NCBI GenBank assembly: GCA_902622515.1
Contig: CACNQE010000003.1
Location: forward strand, 124,001-188,000
Reading direction: 5' to 3'
Length of the DNA stretch: 64,000 nucleotides
From: an uncultured SAR116 cluster alpha proteobacterium
GTDB lineage: Bacteria; Pseudomonadota; Alphaproteobacteria; Puniceispirillales; Puniceispirillaceae
The notes under the pieces were generated by a model, which was not told the DNA's origin, made no database searches, and worked only from the letters and a program-made list of their open reading frames with translations. Shown in pieces: positions 34,874 through 44,151 of this stretch; position 1 is the stretch's first letter; each line of letters begins with the position of its first letter. The position numbers and the translations under genes are program-made.

Positions 34874-35995
34874 ATGCGAACAGTTAAAAAAAAAATACTA
34901 ATTGTTTTGGGGACTAGACCTGAAGCCATTAAATTAGCTCCGCTTATTATTGAAGCCAAAAAAAACTCGGCTTTTGAAGTTAATGTTTGCTTAACCGGCC
35001 AGCATCAAGAAATGGTTAGACAAATTTTTGATTTTTTTGAAATTAATGAAGATTATAATCTATCAATTATGCGACCAAATCAAACTTTAGGACATATTAC
35101 GAGTAGTATCCTATGTGAGCTGCCTGCAGTAATTGATAAAGTAAATCCAGAAATTATAATTGTTCATGGGGATACTACAACGAGCTTTGCTGCTGCACTA
35201 TGTGCATACTATTCAAAAACAAAAGTAGCTCACGTAGAGGCAGGACTCCGGACTTGGAATAAATACTCTCCGTTTCCAGAGGAAATTAATCGAAAATTGA
35301 CTGGTTCGATTAGTGATTTTCATTTTGCTCCAACAAACTTAGCACTTTCCAATTTGATTAAAGAAGGTGTTCCCAAAGACAAGATTATTGTAACAGGTAA
35401 TACTGTTATAGACGCCCTTTTTCTTGCTAAAAACAAAATTGAAAATAACAAATATGAATCTATTCAATTTGACCCGCTAATTCTCAACAAACAGATTGTT
35501 TTGATTACTGGACACCGAAGAGAAAATTTTGGAGATGGTTTTCTTAATATTTGCAAGGCCGTAAGAAATCTCGCTATAAGATATAAGGAAGTTCAGTTTA
35601 TATATCCTGTTCATCTTAACCCCAACGTTCAAAAGCCTGTTTATGAAATTCTTAATAAGGATAGTAACATTCATCTTATCCCACCTGTCGACTATAAGGA
35701 ATTTGTTTTTTTGATGAGTAAGTCATACCTTATTCTTTCGGATTCTGGTGGTGTGCAAGAAGAAGCACCTAGCCTAGGTAAGCCCACTCTAGTAATGAGA
35801 GATACTACTGAACGGCCAGAAGCCTTAAAGGCAGGAACAGCTAAACTCGTTGGGACAGACGCTAACGAAATTGAGAAGAACGTAAGTATTTTGCTAGAAA
35901 ATAGAGATGAATATAAAAAGATGTCCTCAGCAAAAAATCCATATGGAGATGGTTTGGCATCCAAAAGAATATTAGAAATGCTAGAGAAAAGCTAA
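34874..35995 (+). CDS. wecB: UDP-N-acetylglucosamine 2-epimerase (non-hydrolysing)
   Basis: This 373-residue enzyme turns UDP-GlcNAc into UDP-ManNAc. Family landmarks are VLGTRPEAIKLAPLI (about residues 11-25), VHGDTTTSFAAAL (about 97-109), HVEAGLRTWNKYSPFPEEIN (about 119-138), the substrate site TGHRRENFG (about 212-220) and LSDSGGVQEEAPSLGKP (about 288-304). It is followed after 17 bases by wecC, which uses its product, so the two provide UDP-ManNAcA for the polysaccharide. Confidence 0.94.
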   Translation: MRTVKKKILIVLGTRPEAIKLAPLIIEAKKNSAFEVNVCLTGQHQEMVRQIFDFFEINEDYNLSIMRPNQTLGHITSSILCELPAVIDKVNPEIIIVHGDTTTSFAAALCAYYSKTKVAHVEAGLRTWNKYSPFPEEINRKLTGSISDFHFAPTNLALSNLIKEGVPKDKIIVTGNTVIDALFLAKNKIENNKYESIQFDPLILNKQIVLITGHRRENFGDGFLNICKAVRNLAIRYKEVQFIYPVHLNPNVQKPVYEILNKDSNIHLIPPVDYKEFVFLMSKSYLILSDSGGVQEEAPSLGKPTLVMRDTTERPEALKAGTAKLVGTDANEIEKNVSILLENRDEYKKMSSAKNPYGDGLASKRILEMLEKS

Positions 35996-36012
35996 TAGTT
36001 CGGGAAAATAAA

Positions 36013-37242
36013 ATGAAAGTTTGTGTCATAGGATTAGGTTACGTTGGTCTACCTGTAGCTTCAATTATTGCAAGTCATGGTTTCGAAGTAGTGGGATACG
36101 ACAAAAATAAAAAAATAATAGAAGCACTAAAATTAGGTCATACAATAATATCTGAAAAAGGATTAGATATGGTTGTTAGGGCTTCTGTGGAAACAGGAAG
36201 GCTAAAAGCGATTGAAAAATTAGAACTCGCAGATATTTATATTATCGCTGTACCGACCCCAAAGCTAAATGATAATTCACCCGACCTTTCATATGTGTCA
36301 GAAGCCGCGGCAGAAATAGCAGAAGTGATAAATGGTGGTGAGCTTGTGATCTTAGAATCCACGGTACCTGTAGGGACAACGGAAAAAATCCTTAATATTA
36401 TCAAAAATAACAGACCCGATTTATTCAAAAAAAATAACAATAAAGTTATTAATATCGTTCATTGTCCAGAAAGAATTCTACCGGGTAATACTCTTCATGA
36501 ACTGGTTTATAATGACCGAATCATAGGTGGCCTTGATGAGGAGGCTACTAAATTAGCAAATGATTTCTATAAAACATTTGTTAAAGGCAATATCTACTTA
36601 ACTGATGCAAAAGTTGCTGAATTAAGTAAACTGACAGAGAATGCGTATCGAGACGTAAATATAGCATTTGCAAACGAGCTTTCGATACTTTGTGAAGAAC
36701 TTCACATAAACATTAAAGATGTAATTAAATTTGCAAATAAACACCCTAGAGTAAATATACTTAACCCGGGAAGTGGAGTTGGGGGACATTGTATTCCGGT
36801 GGACCCATGGTTTATAATTAATAACAATGAGCATTTAACGAAATTGCTTCAAACTTCAAGAGAGGTGAATTTAAATAAGACTATTTGGGTATCAAAAAAA
36901 ATACAGGAAACTGCATCAAAAATCGAAGAAAAAATTAAAAATAGAAAAGTTAAAATTGCATTATTGGGACTTAGCTACAAACCAAATATCGACGATTTGC
37001 GAGAGAGTCCATCAGTGGATATTGCAAAAATCTTGTCCCAAAAGAGAAAATATGAGATATTTGTAGTCGAACCAAACATTCATTCTTTGCCTAAAGAACT
37101 TGAAAATAAGCAGAAATTATACGAATTTAATGATGCTTTAGATAAGTCCGACATAGCGGTCATATTAGTGTCACACAAACAATTCAACAGCCCATCAAAA
37201 TGGCAAGAATTTGAAGGAATTGTTTTAGATTTTAGTGAATAG
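36013..37242 (+). CDS. wecC: UDP-N-acetyl-D-mannosamine dehydrogenase
   Basis: The 409-residue enzyme oxidises UDP-ManNAc twice to UDP-ManNAcA with NAD. It has the N-terminal NAD motif VIGLGYVGLPVASIIA (about residues 4-19), LTENAYRDVNIAFANELS (about 212-229), the catalytic cysteine in GVGGHCIPVDPWF (about 257-269) and SYKPNIDDLRESPSVDIA in the C-terminal domain. A weak GGGAAAA precedes the ATG. The related UDP-glucose dehydrogenases are alike, but the wecB neighbour favours ManNAc as substrate. Confidence 0.92.
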   Translation: MKVCVIGLGYVGLPVASIIASHGFEVVGYDKNKKIIEALKLGHTIISEKGLDMVVRASVETGRLKAIEKLELADIYIIAVPTPKLNDNSPDLSYVSEAAAEIAEVINGGELVILESTVPVGTTEKILNIIKNNRPDLFKKNNNKVINIVHCPERILPGNTLHELVYNDRIIGGLDEEATKLANDFYKTFVKGNIYLTDAKVAELSKLTENAYRDVNIAFANELSILCEELHINIKDVIKFANKHPRVNILNPGSGVGGHCIPVDPWFIINNNEHLTKLLQTSREVNLNKTIWVSKKIQETASKIEEKIKNRKVKIALLGLSYKPNIDDLRESPSVDIAKILSQKRKYEIFVVEPNIHSLPKELENKQKLYEFNDALDKSDIAVILVSHKQFNSPSKWQEFEGIVLDFSE

Positions 37243-37248
37243 ATAAAA

Positions 37249-40200
37249 ATGCCAAGAAAAAAAACATTATTTTCAATAAGGGTTAACAATAAAAAGGTAA
37301 AATACTATCTACCTAACGCCGCCGAAGATTACATACAAAAATTTATCTCAGAAAACTCCAAACCCTACGAGGAAGAACTTTTAAAAACTATATCTACAAA
37401 ACTTAATGACGATGACGCAGTAGTAGATATTGGGGCAAATATTGGCAACCATTCTTTATACCTAGCAAAAATCACAAATTGTAAAATATTTGCTTTTGAG
37501 CCGAACTCTGAAACTTTTTCAATCTTTCAAAAAAATATCTTAATTAATTCCCTTCAAAATAAAATACAGACTTTTAATTTTGGAATTTATTCTGAAAATT
37601 GTATAGGAAATCTAAACGAAGTATCTAACTCCAATTTAGGTGCTCAAACAATTGATGTTATTGAAAACCCTAAACGGCCAGTTGAATTAAAAAAGTATGA
37701 TGACCTAGAAATCTCTGAGAAAATAACCTTATTTAAAATAGATGTTGAAGGACATGAATTAGAAGTTATTAAAGGTGCAGAAGAAACCATAAGAAGAGAC
37801 ACGCCTTATTTAGTGGTGGAATGTTTAACAGAAAATTCCTTTAATGAGATTTATTCCTTTCTAAATAAACTCGACTATCATCCCATATCAAATTTTAATT
37901 ATTCACCCACAATATTTTTCGTTCATAATAACAAAATTGAAGGAAAAAGATTAATACAAATACAATTACGGAACGACATATTAAGGAGCTATCGGGAAAC
38001 CGAAGAGCTCAAATTAACAAAAAATATCTTAAATGAAGCCAATCTTAAATATAGAGCTTCAAATGAACAAATTGATATTTTGAAGAATAAAATTGAGGAC
38101 TTAAACGATAGGTTAACATCTTCAAATGAGAAACTTAAAGAGGCTAACAGTTTAGTCTCATCTGAACAAAAACAACTAAAAACACAAATAAGTTTAAACC
38201 AAGGCTTTGAAAAAAAAATTGAGGATTTAACCGAAGAGCTCAAATTAACAAAAAATATCCTAAATGAAGCCAATCTTAAATATAGAGCTTCAAATGAACA
38301 AGTTAATATTTTGAAGAATAAAATTGAGGACTTAAACGATAAATTAGCATCCTCAAATGAGAAGCTTAAAGATGCCATCAGTATGGTCTCATCTGAAAAA
38401 AAACAATTAAAAACACAAATCTCTATTAATCAAAGAATTGAGAGGGAGAATAAACAATTAAAAACGATATTGAAAACTGACGCTTCTATATTTAACGAAT
38501 TTAAGCCAGAACTTATAAACGGAAAAACAATATTTGAGAATGAGACATTAATGCTGTCAAATTTAAAGATAGCATGTATTTTAGACGAATTCAGCTTTGA
38601 CTCTTTTAAACATGAAGCACATTTTCTCCAACTTGAGCCTGGAAAATGGAAACAACAAATTGCTAATTTTAATCCTGATTTTGTGTTTATAGAGTCTGCT
38701 TGGCGAGGAAAAAACGGGTTATGGAATACAAAAATTAATTTTGTTCACCCAGAAATTAGTGAGCTAGTTGATTTTTGTAAATGGAAGGAAGTACAAACAG
38801 TATTTTGGAATAAAGAAGATCCTGTCCATTTTGAAACATTTCTTAATTTTGCAAACATCTGCGATTATGTGTTAACAACTGATGCTGATTGCATTGATCG
38901 TTATAATGAAATCACAAAAAAACAAAACGTATTTTTTCTTCCATTTGCAAGTCAACCAAAAGTTTTTTATCCAACGTCATTATTTAACAGAGAGATAGGA
39001 GCAAGTTTTGCCGGCGCATATTATAAAAAATATACTGCGCGTAACGAAAATTTTGATGCTATTTTTGAGAGTTTAAAAAATAATTTTAATCTAACTATTT
39101 TTGACCGAAATTTTTCAGCATCTGATAAGTCTAGTAACTTTCCGAAAAAGTATCATCGTTATATAAAAAGAAAATTGAATTTTTCAGAAATAACGAAAGC
39201 CTACAGTAGCTATAAAATTTCTGTGAATCTAAATTCTATCAAACAATCGCAAACTATGTGTGCAAGAAGGGTTTTTGAATTAATTACCTCTAATACTTCA
39301 GTAATTAGTAATTTTTCCAGAGCAATAAAATTGTTCTTCGGTGATCTTCTTATTACAAGCGATGACCAGTCTAGTCTGCAAAAAGAGATATCATCTTTTC
39401 AACAAATACCACCTATCAGAGAGGATAAAAAACGCCTAATTGCTCTAAGAAAAACTCTACTTGAACATACTTACCAAAATAGATTAAATTATATTACTCA
39501 CAAGGTTTTAAAAAAAGATTTGTGTTCATTATCACCATTTATTGCTGTTTTTGCTTATGTTGAAAACCAAGAAGAATTGGGTGTTTCAATAAAATTTTTC
39601 GAAACTCAATCCTACCAAAATAAAAAATTAATTATTCTTTTTAATAATAACGAGGGTCATACTTTCCTTTATAGCGATGATATATTAATACTGAAATTTT
39701 CAGAGATAAGAGCTTTCAATTTAGAAAATGAATTTTTTGGATTTGATTTTTTCTGTTTTATAAATGTGAACGATTATTATGGACCAGATTTTTTAACAGA
39801 TTTAGTCCTAGCTGGAAAGTTCACAAACAAAAAAATCATTGGTAAAACTTGTTTTTATGACGCGATATCTAAAAAGAAAATAAAATTACGAAAGGAAGTT
39901 TCTGAATATAAGACAGATAATCTAGCGCCATTTCACTCCTGCCTTTTTCACTATTCATTTGCTAAGCATATTTACAATATTTTAGAACTAATATGCGAGA
40001 CAGATGAAAAGATTTTTGAAATTTTTAAAGGCTTTGACATTCAGGGCATAGATAAATTTAATTATTGCAAAAACGGAATAAAATTTGGATCAAATGTTTC
40101 TGACATACAAAGTAATATTTCCGTAAAATCAGGAATATCACTTCAAAAAATTTACGATTTAACAGATTCTGAGAAAAACTGGACTACCATATCACAAGAG

Positions 40201-41745
40201 TTTTCCAAGAATAACGTAGCACACTTGGATCTAAAACATTGCATTTCAAAATTAAATAATCCAACCCCTGAAGAAATTGAAATCCAATTAGAAGAAGATT
40301 ATTTATCTTTCAAATCCAACCTTGGAGAAGAAAAACATAGCTACACATACTTGAACCAGGATTTTCGATTGAAAAACAAATCATTCAAACTTTTTATGGA
40401 TAAAACACCTGGGTTAAAAATTGAGATGGTAATTTTTTTCTTCAACCACAAGAAGGAGAGAATTGATTCACAGATATGCAGTGCAAACACGAACCTCAGC
40501 ATTTCATGTCCTAAAAATGCTACCTCTTTTAGATTAGGGTTCAGAATATTTAGTTCGGGAACCTGTTTGGTGAAATCAATTGAATTCAAACATAGAATTT
40601 TACAACCAACTAAAATCTTTTCAGAAAACAGGTTTCTTTTAGTAACTAATCATTATCCTCATGCAGGGGATCTCTACAGAAATGGATTTATTCACAGAAG
40701 AATAAAAAAATATGCGGAATTAGGATTATATTTTGACGTATTCAAATTAAGAAAGGAACAACAACTAACCTTTGAAGAATTTGATTTAGTCGATATATTT
40801 TCTGGTTCTCATGAGGCTTTAAAAAATATTATAGAAACAAATCAATATCGTTCAATTTGCGTGCATTTTCTTGATATGGAAATGTGGTCAGCAATCGATA
40901 AACTCGACGAAAACATTAAGAAAGTTATTTGGTTCCATGGTGCTGAAATCATAAAACCATCCAGAAAAAAATGGAATTTTGATTCTCCTGAGGCATTAGA
41001 AGAGGCAGAAAAATTGTATAATGAGAAAAAGCAATTTTGGAAAAATTTATTTTTATCCGATAGGAGAGACAGAAAATTTATTTTCGTTTCCGAACATTTC
41101 GCACAGGAGACATTTGATGATCTTAAAATTATTCCCAGACCAAACTCATATAATGTTATACATAATCCCATTGATACTGAGCTTTTTACCTTTTTAAAAA
41201 AAACTGCCTCACAACGAAAAAAAATTTTATTAATAAGGCCATTTGCGAGTAAACAATATGCTAATGACCAAGCTATAGAATGTATTCAACATTTGTCTAA
41301 GGAAGCATTTTTTGAAGAATTAAAAATCAAAATAATTGGTGATGGAAATTTATTCGATACCTTGACTAACTCTGTAAAACATTTCAAAAATGTATCCATA
41401 CATAAAGGTTTTTTAAGGCAAGAGGAAATAGCCCAAGTTCATAAGGATTATGGGATTTTTCTTTGCCCAACAAGGTGGGATTCCCAGGGTGTTTCCAGAG
41501 ATGAAGCCATGGCATCCGGTTTAGTTCCAATAACAAATAGAGTGGCGGCAGTACCTGAATTTTTAAATGAGGAAAGCGGATTTTTGGTAGACCCTGAAAA
41601 TTCAAAATCATTAGCGTCTAGCATCAAGAAATTATTTTATGATGAAAAATTATTTTTAAAAATGTCCGCAAACGCAGCCAAGCAAATTAGAAATACCAGA
41701 ACATCTGAAATTATAATAGAAAAAGAGACCTTATTATTTTCATAA
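37249..41745 (+). CDS. Multidomain FkbM methyltransferase - coiled coil - glycosyltransferase protein
   Basis: This 1498-residue protein joins several enzymes. Residues about 50-210 are an FkbM-type SAM methyltransferase (VVDIGANIGNHSLYLAK, IFAFEPNSET, LFKIDVEGHELEVIKGAEE). Residues about 232-420 form a charged coiled coil built from two tandem 77-residue repeats. About 430-700 resemble CgeB-like glycosyltransferases (VFWNKEDPVHFETF; MCARRVFELITSNTSVIS). About 760-950 look like a weak GT2 domain (FIAVFAYVENQEELGVSIKF), then a beta-rich linker. About 1125-1498 are a GT4 enzyme with GFLRQEEIAQVHKDYGIFLC and the E-x7-E motif in DEAMASGLVPITNRVAAVPE. It is six bases after wecC. It likely makes and caps or methylates a glycan chain, with the coiled coil setting spacing. 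Confidence 0.85.
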   Translation: MPRKKTLFSIRVNNKKVKYYLPNAAEDYIQKFISENSKPYEEELLKTISTKLNDDDAVVDIGANIGNHSLYLAKITNCKIFAFEPNSETFSIFQKNILINSLQNKIQTFNFGIYSENCIGNLNEVSNSNLGAQTIDVIENPKRPVELKKYDDLEISEKITLFKIDVEGHELEVIKGAEETIRRDTPYLVVECLTENSFNEIYSFLNKLDYHPISNFNYSPTIFFVHNNKIEGKRLIQIQLRNDILRSYRETEELKLTKNILNEANLKYRASNEQIDILKNKIEDLNDRLTSSNEKLKEANSLVSSEQKQLKTQISLNQGFEKKIEDLTEELKLTKNILNEANLKYRASNEQVNILKNKIEDLNDKLASSNEKLKDAISMVSSEKKQLKTQISINQRIERENKQLKTILKTDASIFNEFKPELINGKTIFENETLMLSNLKIACILDEFSFDSFKHEAHFLQLEPGKWKQQIANFNPDFVFIESAWRGKNGLWNTKINFVHPEISELVDFCKWKEVQTVFWNKEDPVHFETFLNFANICDYVLTTDADCIDRYNEITKKQNVFFLPFASQPKVFYPTSLFNREIGASFAGAYYKKYTARNENFDAIFESLKNNFNLTIFDRNFSASDKSSNFPKKYHRYIKRKLNFSEITKAYSSYKISVNLNSIKQSQTMCARRVFELITSNTSVISNFSRAIKLFFGDLLITSDDQSSLQKEISSFQQIPPIREDKKRLIALRKTLLEHTYQNRLNYITHKVLKKDLCSLSPFIAVFAYVENQEELGVSIKFFETQSYQNKKLIILFNNNEGHTFLYSDDILILKFSEIRAFNLENEFFGFDFFCFINVNDYYGPDFLTDLVLAGKFTNKKIIGKTCFYDAISKKKIKLRKEVSEYKTDNLAPFHSCLFHYSFAKHIYNILELICETDEKIFEIFKGFDIQGIDKFNYCKNGIKFGSNVSDIQSNISVKSGISLQKIYDLTDSEKNWTTISQEFSKNNVAHLDLKHCISKLNNPTPEEIEIQLEEDYLSFKSNLGEEKHSYTYLNQDFRLKNKSFKLFMDKTPGLKIEMVIFFFNHKKERIDSQICSANTNLSISCPKNATSFRLGFRIFSSGTCLVKSIEFKHRILQPTKIFSENRFLLVTNHYPHAGDLYRNGFIHRRIKKYAELGLYFDVFKLRKEQQLTFEEFDLVDIFSGSHEALKNIIETNQYRSICVHFLDMEMWSAIDKLDENIKKVIWFHGAEIIKPSRKKWNFDSPEALEEAEKLYNEKKQFWKNLFLSDRRDRKFIFVSEHFAQETFDDLKIIPRPNSYNVIHNPIDTELFTFLKKTASQRKKILLIRPFASKQYANDQAIECIQHLSKEAFFEELKIKIIGDGNLFDTLTNSVKHFKNVSIHKGFLRQEEIAQVHKDYGIFLCPTRWDSQGVSRDEAMASGLVPITNRVAAVPEFLNEESGFLVDPENSKSLASSIKKLFYDEKLFLKMSANAAKQIRNTRTSEIIIEKETLLFS
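38002..38463 (+). repeat. Two tandem 231-bp repeats coding an 11-heptad coiled coil
   Basis: Copy 1 (38002-38232) and copy 2 (38233-38463) both start GAAGAGCTCAAATTAACAAA and stay near-identical for about 120 bases before drifting. The period is 231 bases, 77 residues or 11 heptads, so adding or losing a copy keeps both the frame and the coiled-coil register. Confidence 0.92.
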
Positions 41746-41807
41746 TTCAAGATAACTTAGTTAGTTTGATTTTAGTTCCTTTTTAATAGTCCGGAAAAAT
41801 CAGAAAA

Positions 41808-43979
41808 ATGATAGACATTGTCGGTGAAATCAGAGAGGCGTTGATAGATCGTAATATTTTAGAACAATATTATGCTGCAATAATGGATTCACAATCTATA
41901 TCTTCGGATCAAATAAGCCGAGTCAATAACAAGAATTTCACAGGAAATGGTTTGTTTGAATTAAACTCTGATTTTATTATGGCGAGCTTTAAAGCTGGCC
42001 AAGGTGGCCAGAATAATATCTATAAATTTAAAATAAAAATACCTACAATTAATATTACGTCTGCCAATGGCTTTACCCTAAAATTTCAGTTAAGTGGCTG
42101 GGATTCCATTCGCTATTTTGCAGTTGGACATAGTTCTTCGAAAGTTTTCAGACATGTAAAAATTAACAATCCTTCTCAAGATGAATGGGTTACTTTTTCC
42201 CTAGGTTACAATGACTTTATTTATGGTCTACAAAATGACTGGGAAATACCATCTCCTGAAAAGATTGTGGAGCTGTGTTTATTTATGTCTGGCATCCCGA
42301 GCAAAAATAACTCTGATATAAAAGTTCAATGGTTTTCAATTTGGCTAGAACACCTTCCTAAAATACACCCTTTTCAGGCAATCAATCACCCGCCAAACAC
42401 CAAATTTAAAACAGTTTTGTTAAAATATTTTATAGGCCAGAAACCAAATTTTGAAAAAGGAGTACAGGAATATTTAACTACGTCAAATTTAGCGTTAGCT
42501 GAAACAGTTACTATCGATTGGCTATTTAGCTCGCCAAAACCTGAGACTATTAATAGCAGCACATCCTTTCGCTATATGTGGCATTCACTACATCATGTTA
42601 TTTATTTGATAATCCAATATTCTCAGAAAGCAGATTTAGCAAGTCTATTCGCTGCCAGAGATTTTGTGACAGATTGGATGGAACGCAGTTTTTTTAATTC
42701 TGATGAAGATTTAAAATATACTTGGTATGACCATGGCACTGCGGAGAGATTAATAGCATTTCTTTTAATGAATGAAATAGGAAAAGAACTTAATTTCGAC
42801 AAAAGGTTTATGTTACGGCTAAGAAAGACGATTTTAATACATGGTCAATTATTGGAGTCTGAGGCATTTTATGCACGACACCAACTCACTCGTTATCATA
42901 ATCACGCTTGGTTTCAAGATATTGGCTTAATAGCGTTAGCCTGCGCATTCCCAAAGAATCCAGCGTCACCACGTTGGCTGAAAAGGGGTGTTCAGCGCCT
43001 GACTAATCAAATTAACAATATGATAATAAGGGAAAGTGGGTATTCTATTTTTGTTGAAAATTCTATCGGTTACCACAACGGAGTAAAGGAGTTGATTTTG
43101 CTCGCTGGTAAATTGGTTACCCTTTGTGGAATAGAATCTGATTTTCCAAAAATTTATCATGAAATGAATGCATGGACGCATTATTTTGTTTATCCTAATG
43201 GAATTTCGCCGAGTAATGGAGATAGTTTGAGAATCCCAAACTCGGATTATATTAGTAGACGAGTTCAACGCGAACAAAAAACCTTGCTAATGCCTAAATC
43301 TGGCTATGCAATAGTTAAGGGTATTCATGAAGAAATTCCTTTTATGATGTGTATGTTCGCTACATCGATTAAAGAAACCCATAAACACCAAGATCACCTT
43401 AGCATAACACTTTTTTTTGATGGAATTGAATGGTTAATTGATCCGAGCTATTATTCCCATGATTATTCTCAAAAGCGGCCAAATTATTTACGCTCCGCTG
43501 AAGCACACAATAATATTTATCTGCCTAACAAAGCTTATTCAATTGAACCCGGCAATTCTGAAATAACGGGTTCGATAGATACCGATAGGTTTGACTTCTC
43601 AGGAAAACATACTGGCTATGAAAATATTTCTGTTTTCCGTCGGATATTAGGGAGGATTGATAAGTTAATGATAAGGGTGAATGACCACATTGTTTGTAAC
43701 AATGCAAAAGAAATAAAAAATGCACGATTAGTTTTTCACTTTGGTGAAGATGTAATACCTAAGGTTGAAAGTGATGGTGTTCTGCTAAGCCATCCCTCAA
43801 CCAAACAAAAACTGAAAATTACAATACCAATGTTAAGACCAAAGTTAGTTTTTGGAGAAGAAAAAGAACAAATCAGTATTGCAGGTATTAGGTTTATGGA
43901 AAAGAAAGATACTTACAGTTTGTTGTTGCCCCTATCGGAGAAAGGTGAAATTGATTGGGATGTGCATCCTATTAAGTAA
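41808..43979 (+). CDS. Heparinase II/III-family polysaccharide lyase-like protein
   Basis: The 723-residue protein has the two-part build of this family: an alpha/alpha toroid (about residues 230-480, with MWHSLHHVIYLIIQYSQK, HDHGT-like DHGTAERLIAF and RHQLTRYHNHAWFQDIGLIA) and a beta-sandwich (about 490-720, with THKHQDHLSITLFFDGIEWL and AEAHNNIYLPNK). The N-terminal 200 residues look like a beta-rich carbohydrate-binding module. No signal peptide is seen, so it may act in the cytoplasm or on a glycan handled at the inner membrane. Family members cleave uronic-acid polysaccharides; ManNAcA and sulfate in this locus would suit such a substrate. Confidence 0.84.
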   Translation: MIDIVGEIREALIDRNILEQYYAAIMDSQSISSDQISRVNNKNFTGNGLFELNSDFIMASFKAGQGGQNNIYKFKIKIPTINITSANGFTLKFQLSGWDSIRYFAVGHSSSKVFRHVKINNPSQDEWVTFSLGYNDFIYGLQNDWEIPSPEKIVELCLFMSGIPSKNNSDIKVQWFSIWLEHLPKIHPFQAINHPPNTKFKTVLLKYFIGQKPNFEKGVQEYLTTSNLALAETVTIDWLFSSPKPETINSSTSFRYMWHSLHHVIYLIIQYSQKADLASLFAARDFVTDWMERSFFNSDEDLKYTWYDHGTAERLIAFLLMNEIGKELNFDKRFMLRLRKTILIHGQLLESEAFYARHQLTRYHNHAWFQDIGLIALACAFPKNPASPRWLKRGVQRLTNQINNMIIRESGYSIFVENSIGYHNGVKELILLAGKLVTLCGIESDFPKIYHEMNAWTHYFVYPNGISPSNGDSLRIPNSDYISRRVQREQKTLLMPKSGYAIVKGIHEEIPFMMCMFATSIKETHKHQDHLSITLFFDGIEWLIDPSYYSHDYSQKRPNYLRSAEAHNNIYLPNKAYSIEPGNSEITGSIDTDRFDFSGKHTGYENISVFRRILGRIDKLMIRVNDHIVCNNAKEIKNARLVFHFGEDVIPKVESDGVLLSHPSTKQKLKITIPMLRPKLVFGEEKEQISIAGIRFMEKKDTYSLLLPLSEKGEIDWDVHPIK

Positions 43980-44151
43980 GGAAAAGCGTTTCTTCCATAG
44001 AAATTTTCCACAGAAATGTGAAATATATGTTTTAAAAAATCAAATTTAATTTTTCATTTAAATTCCAGATTTTCTGCTAATACTTTATAATTTAAGAATG
44101 TAGACCAGTTATTTTGCAAATACATCTTAAAATACTAATTGAAATCGCGAC

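Noticed and set aside
38002-38463. CRISPR-like array
   Set aside because: The repeats are 231 bases long, adjacent and coding, with no spacers.
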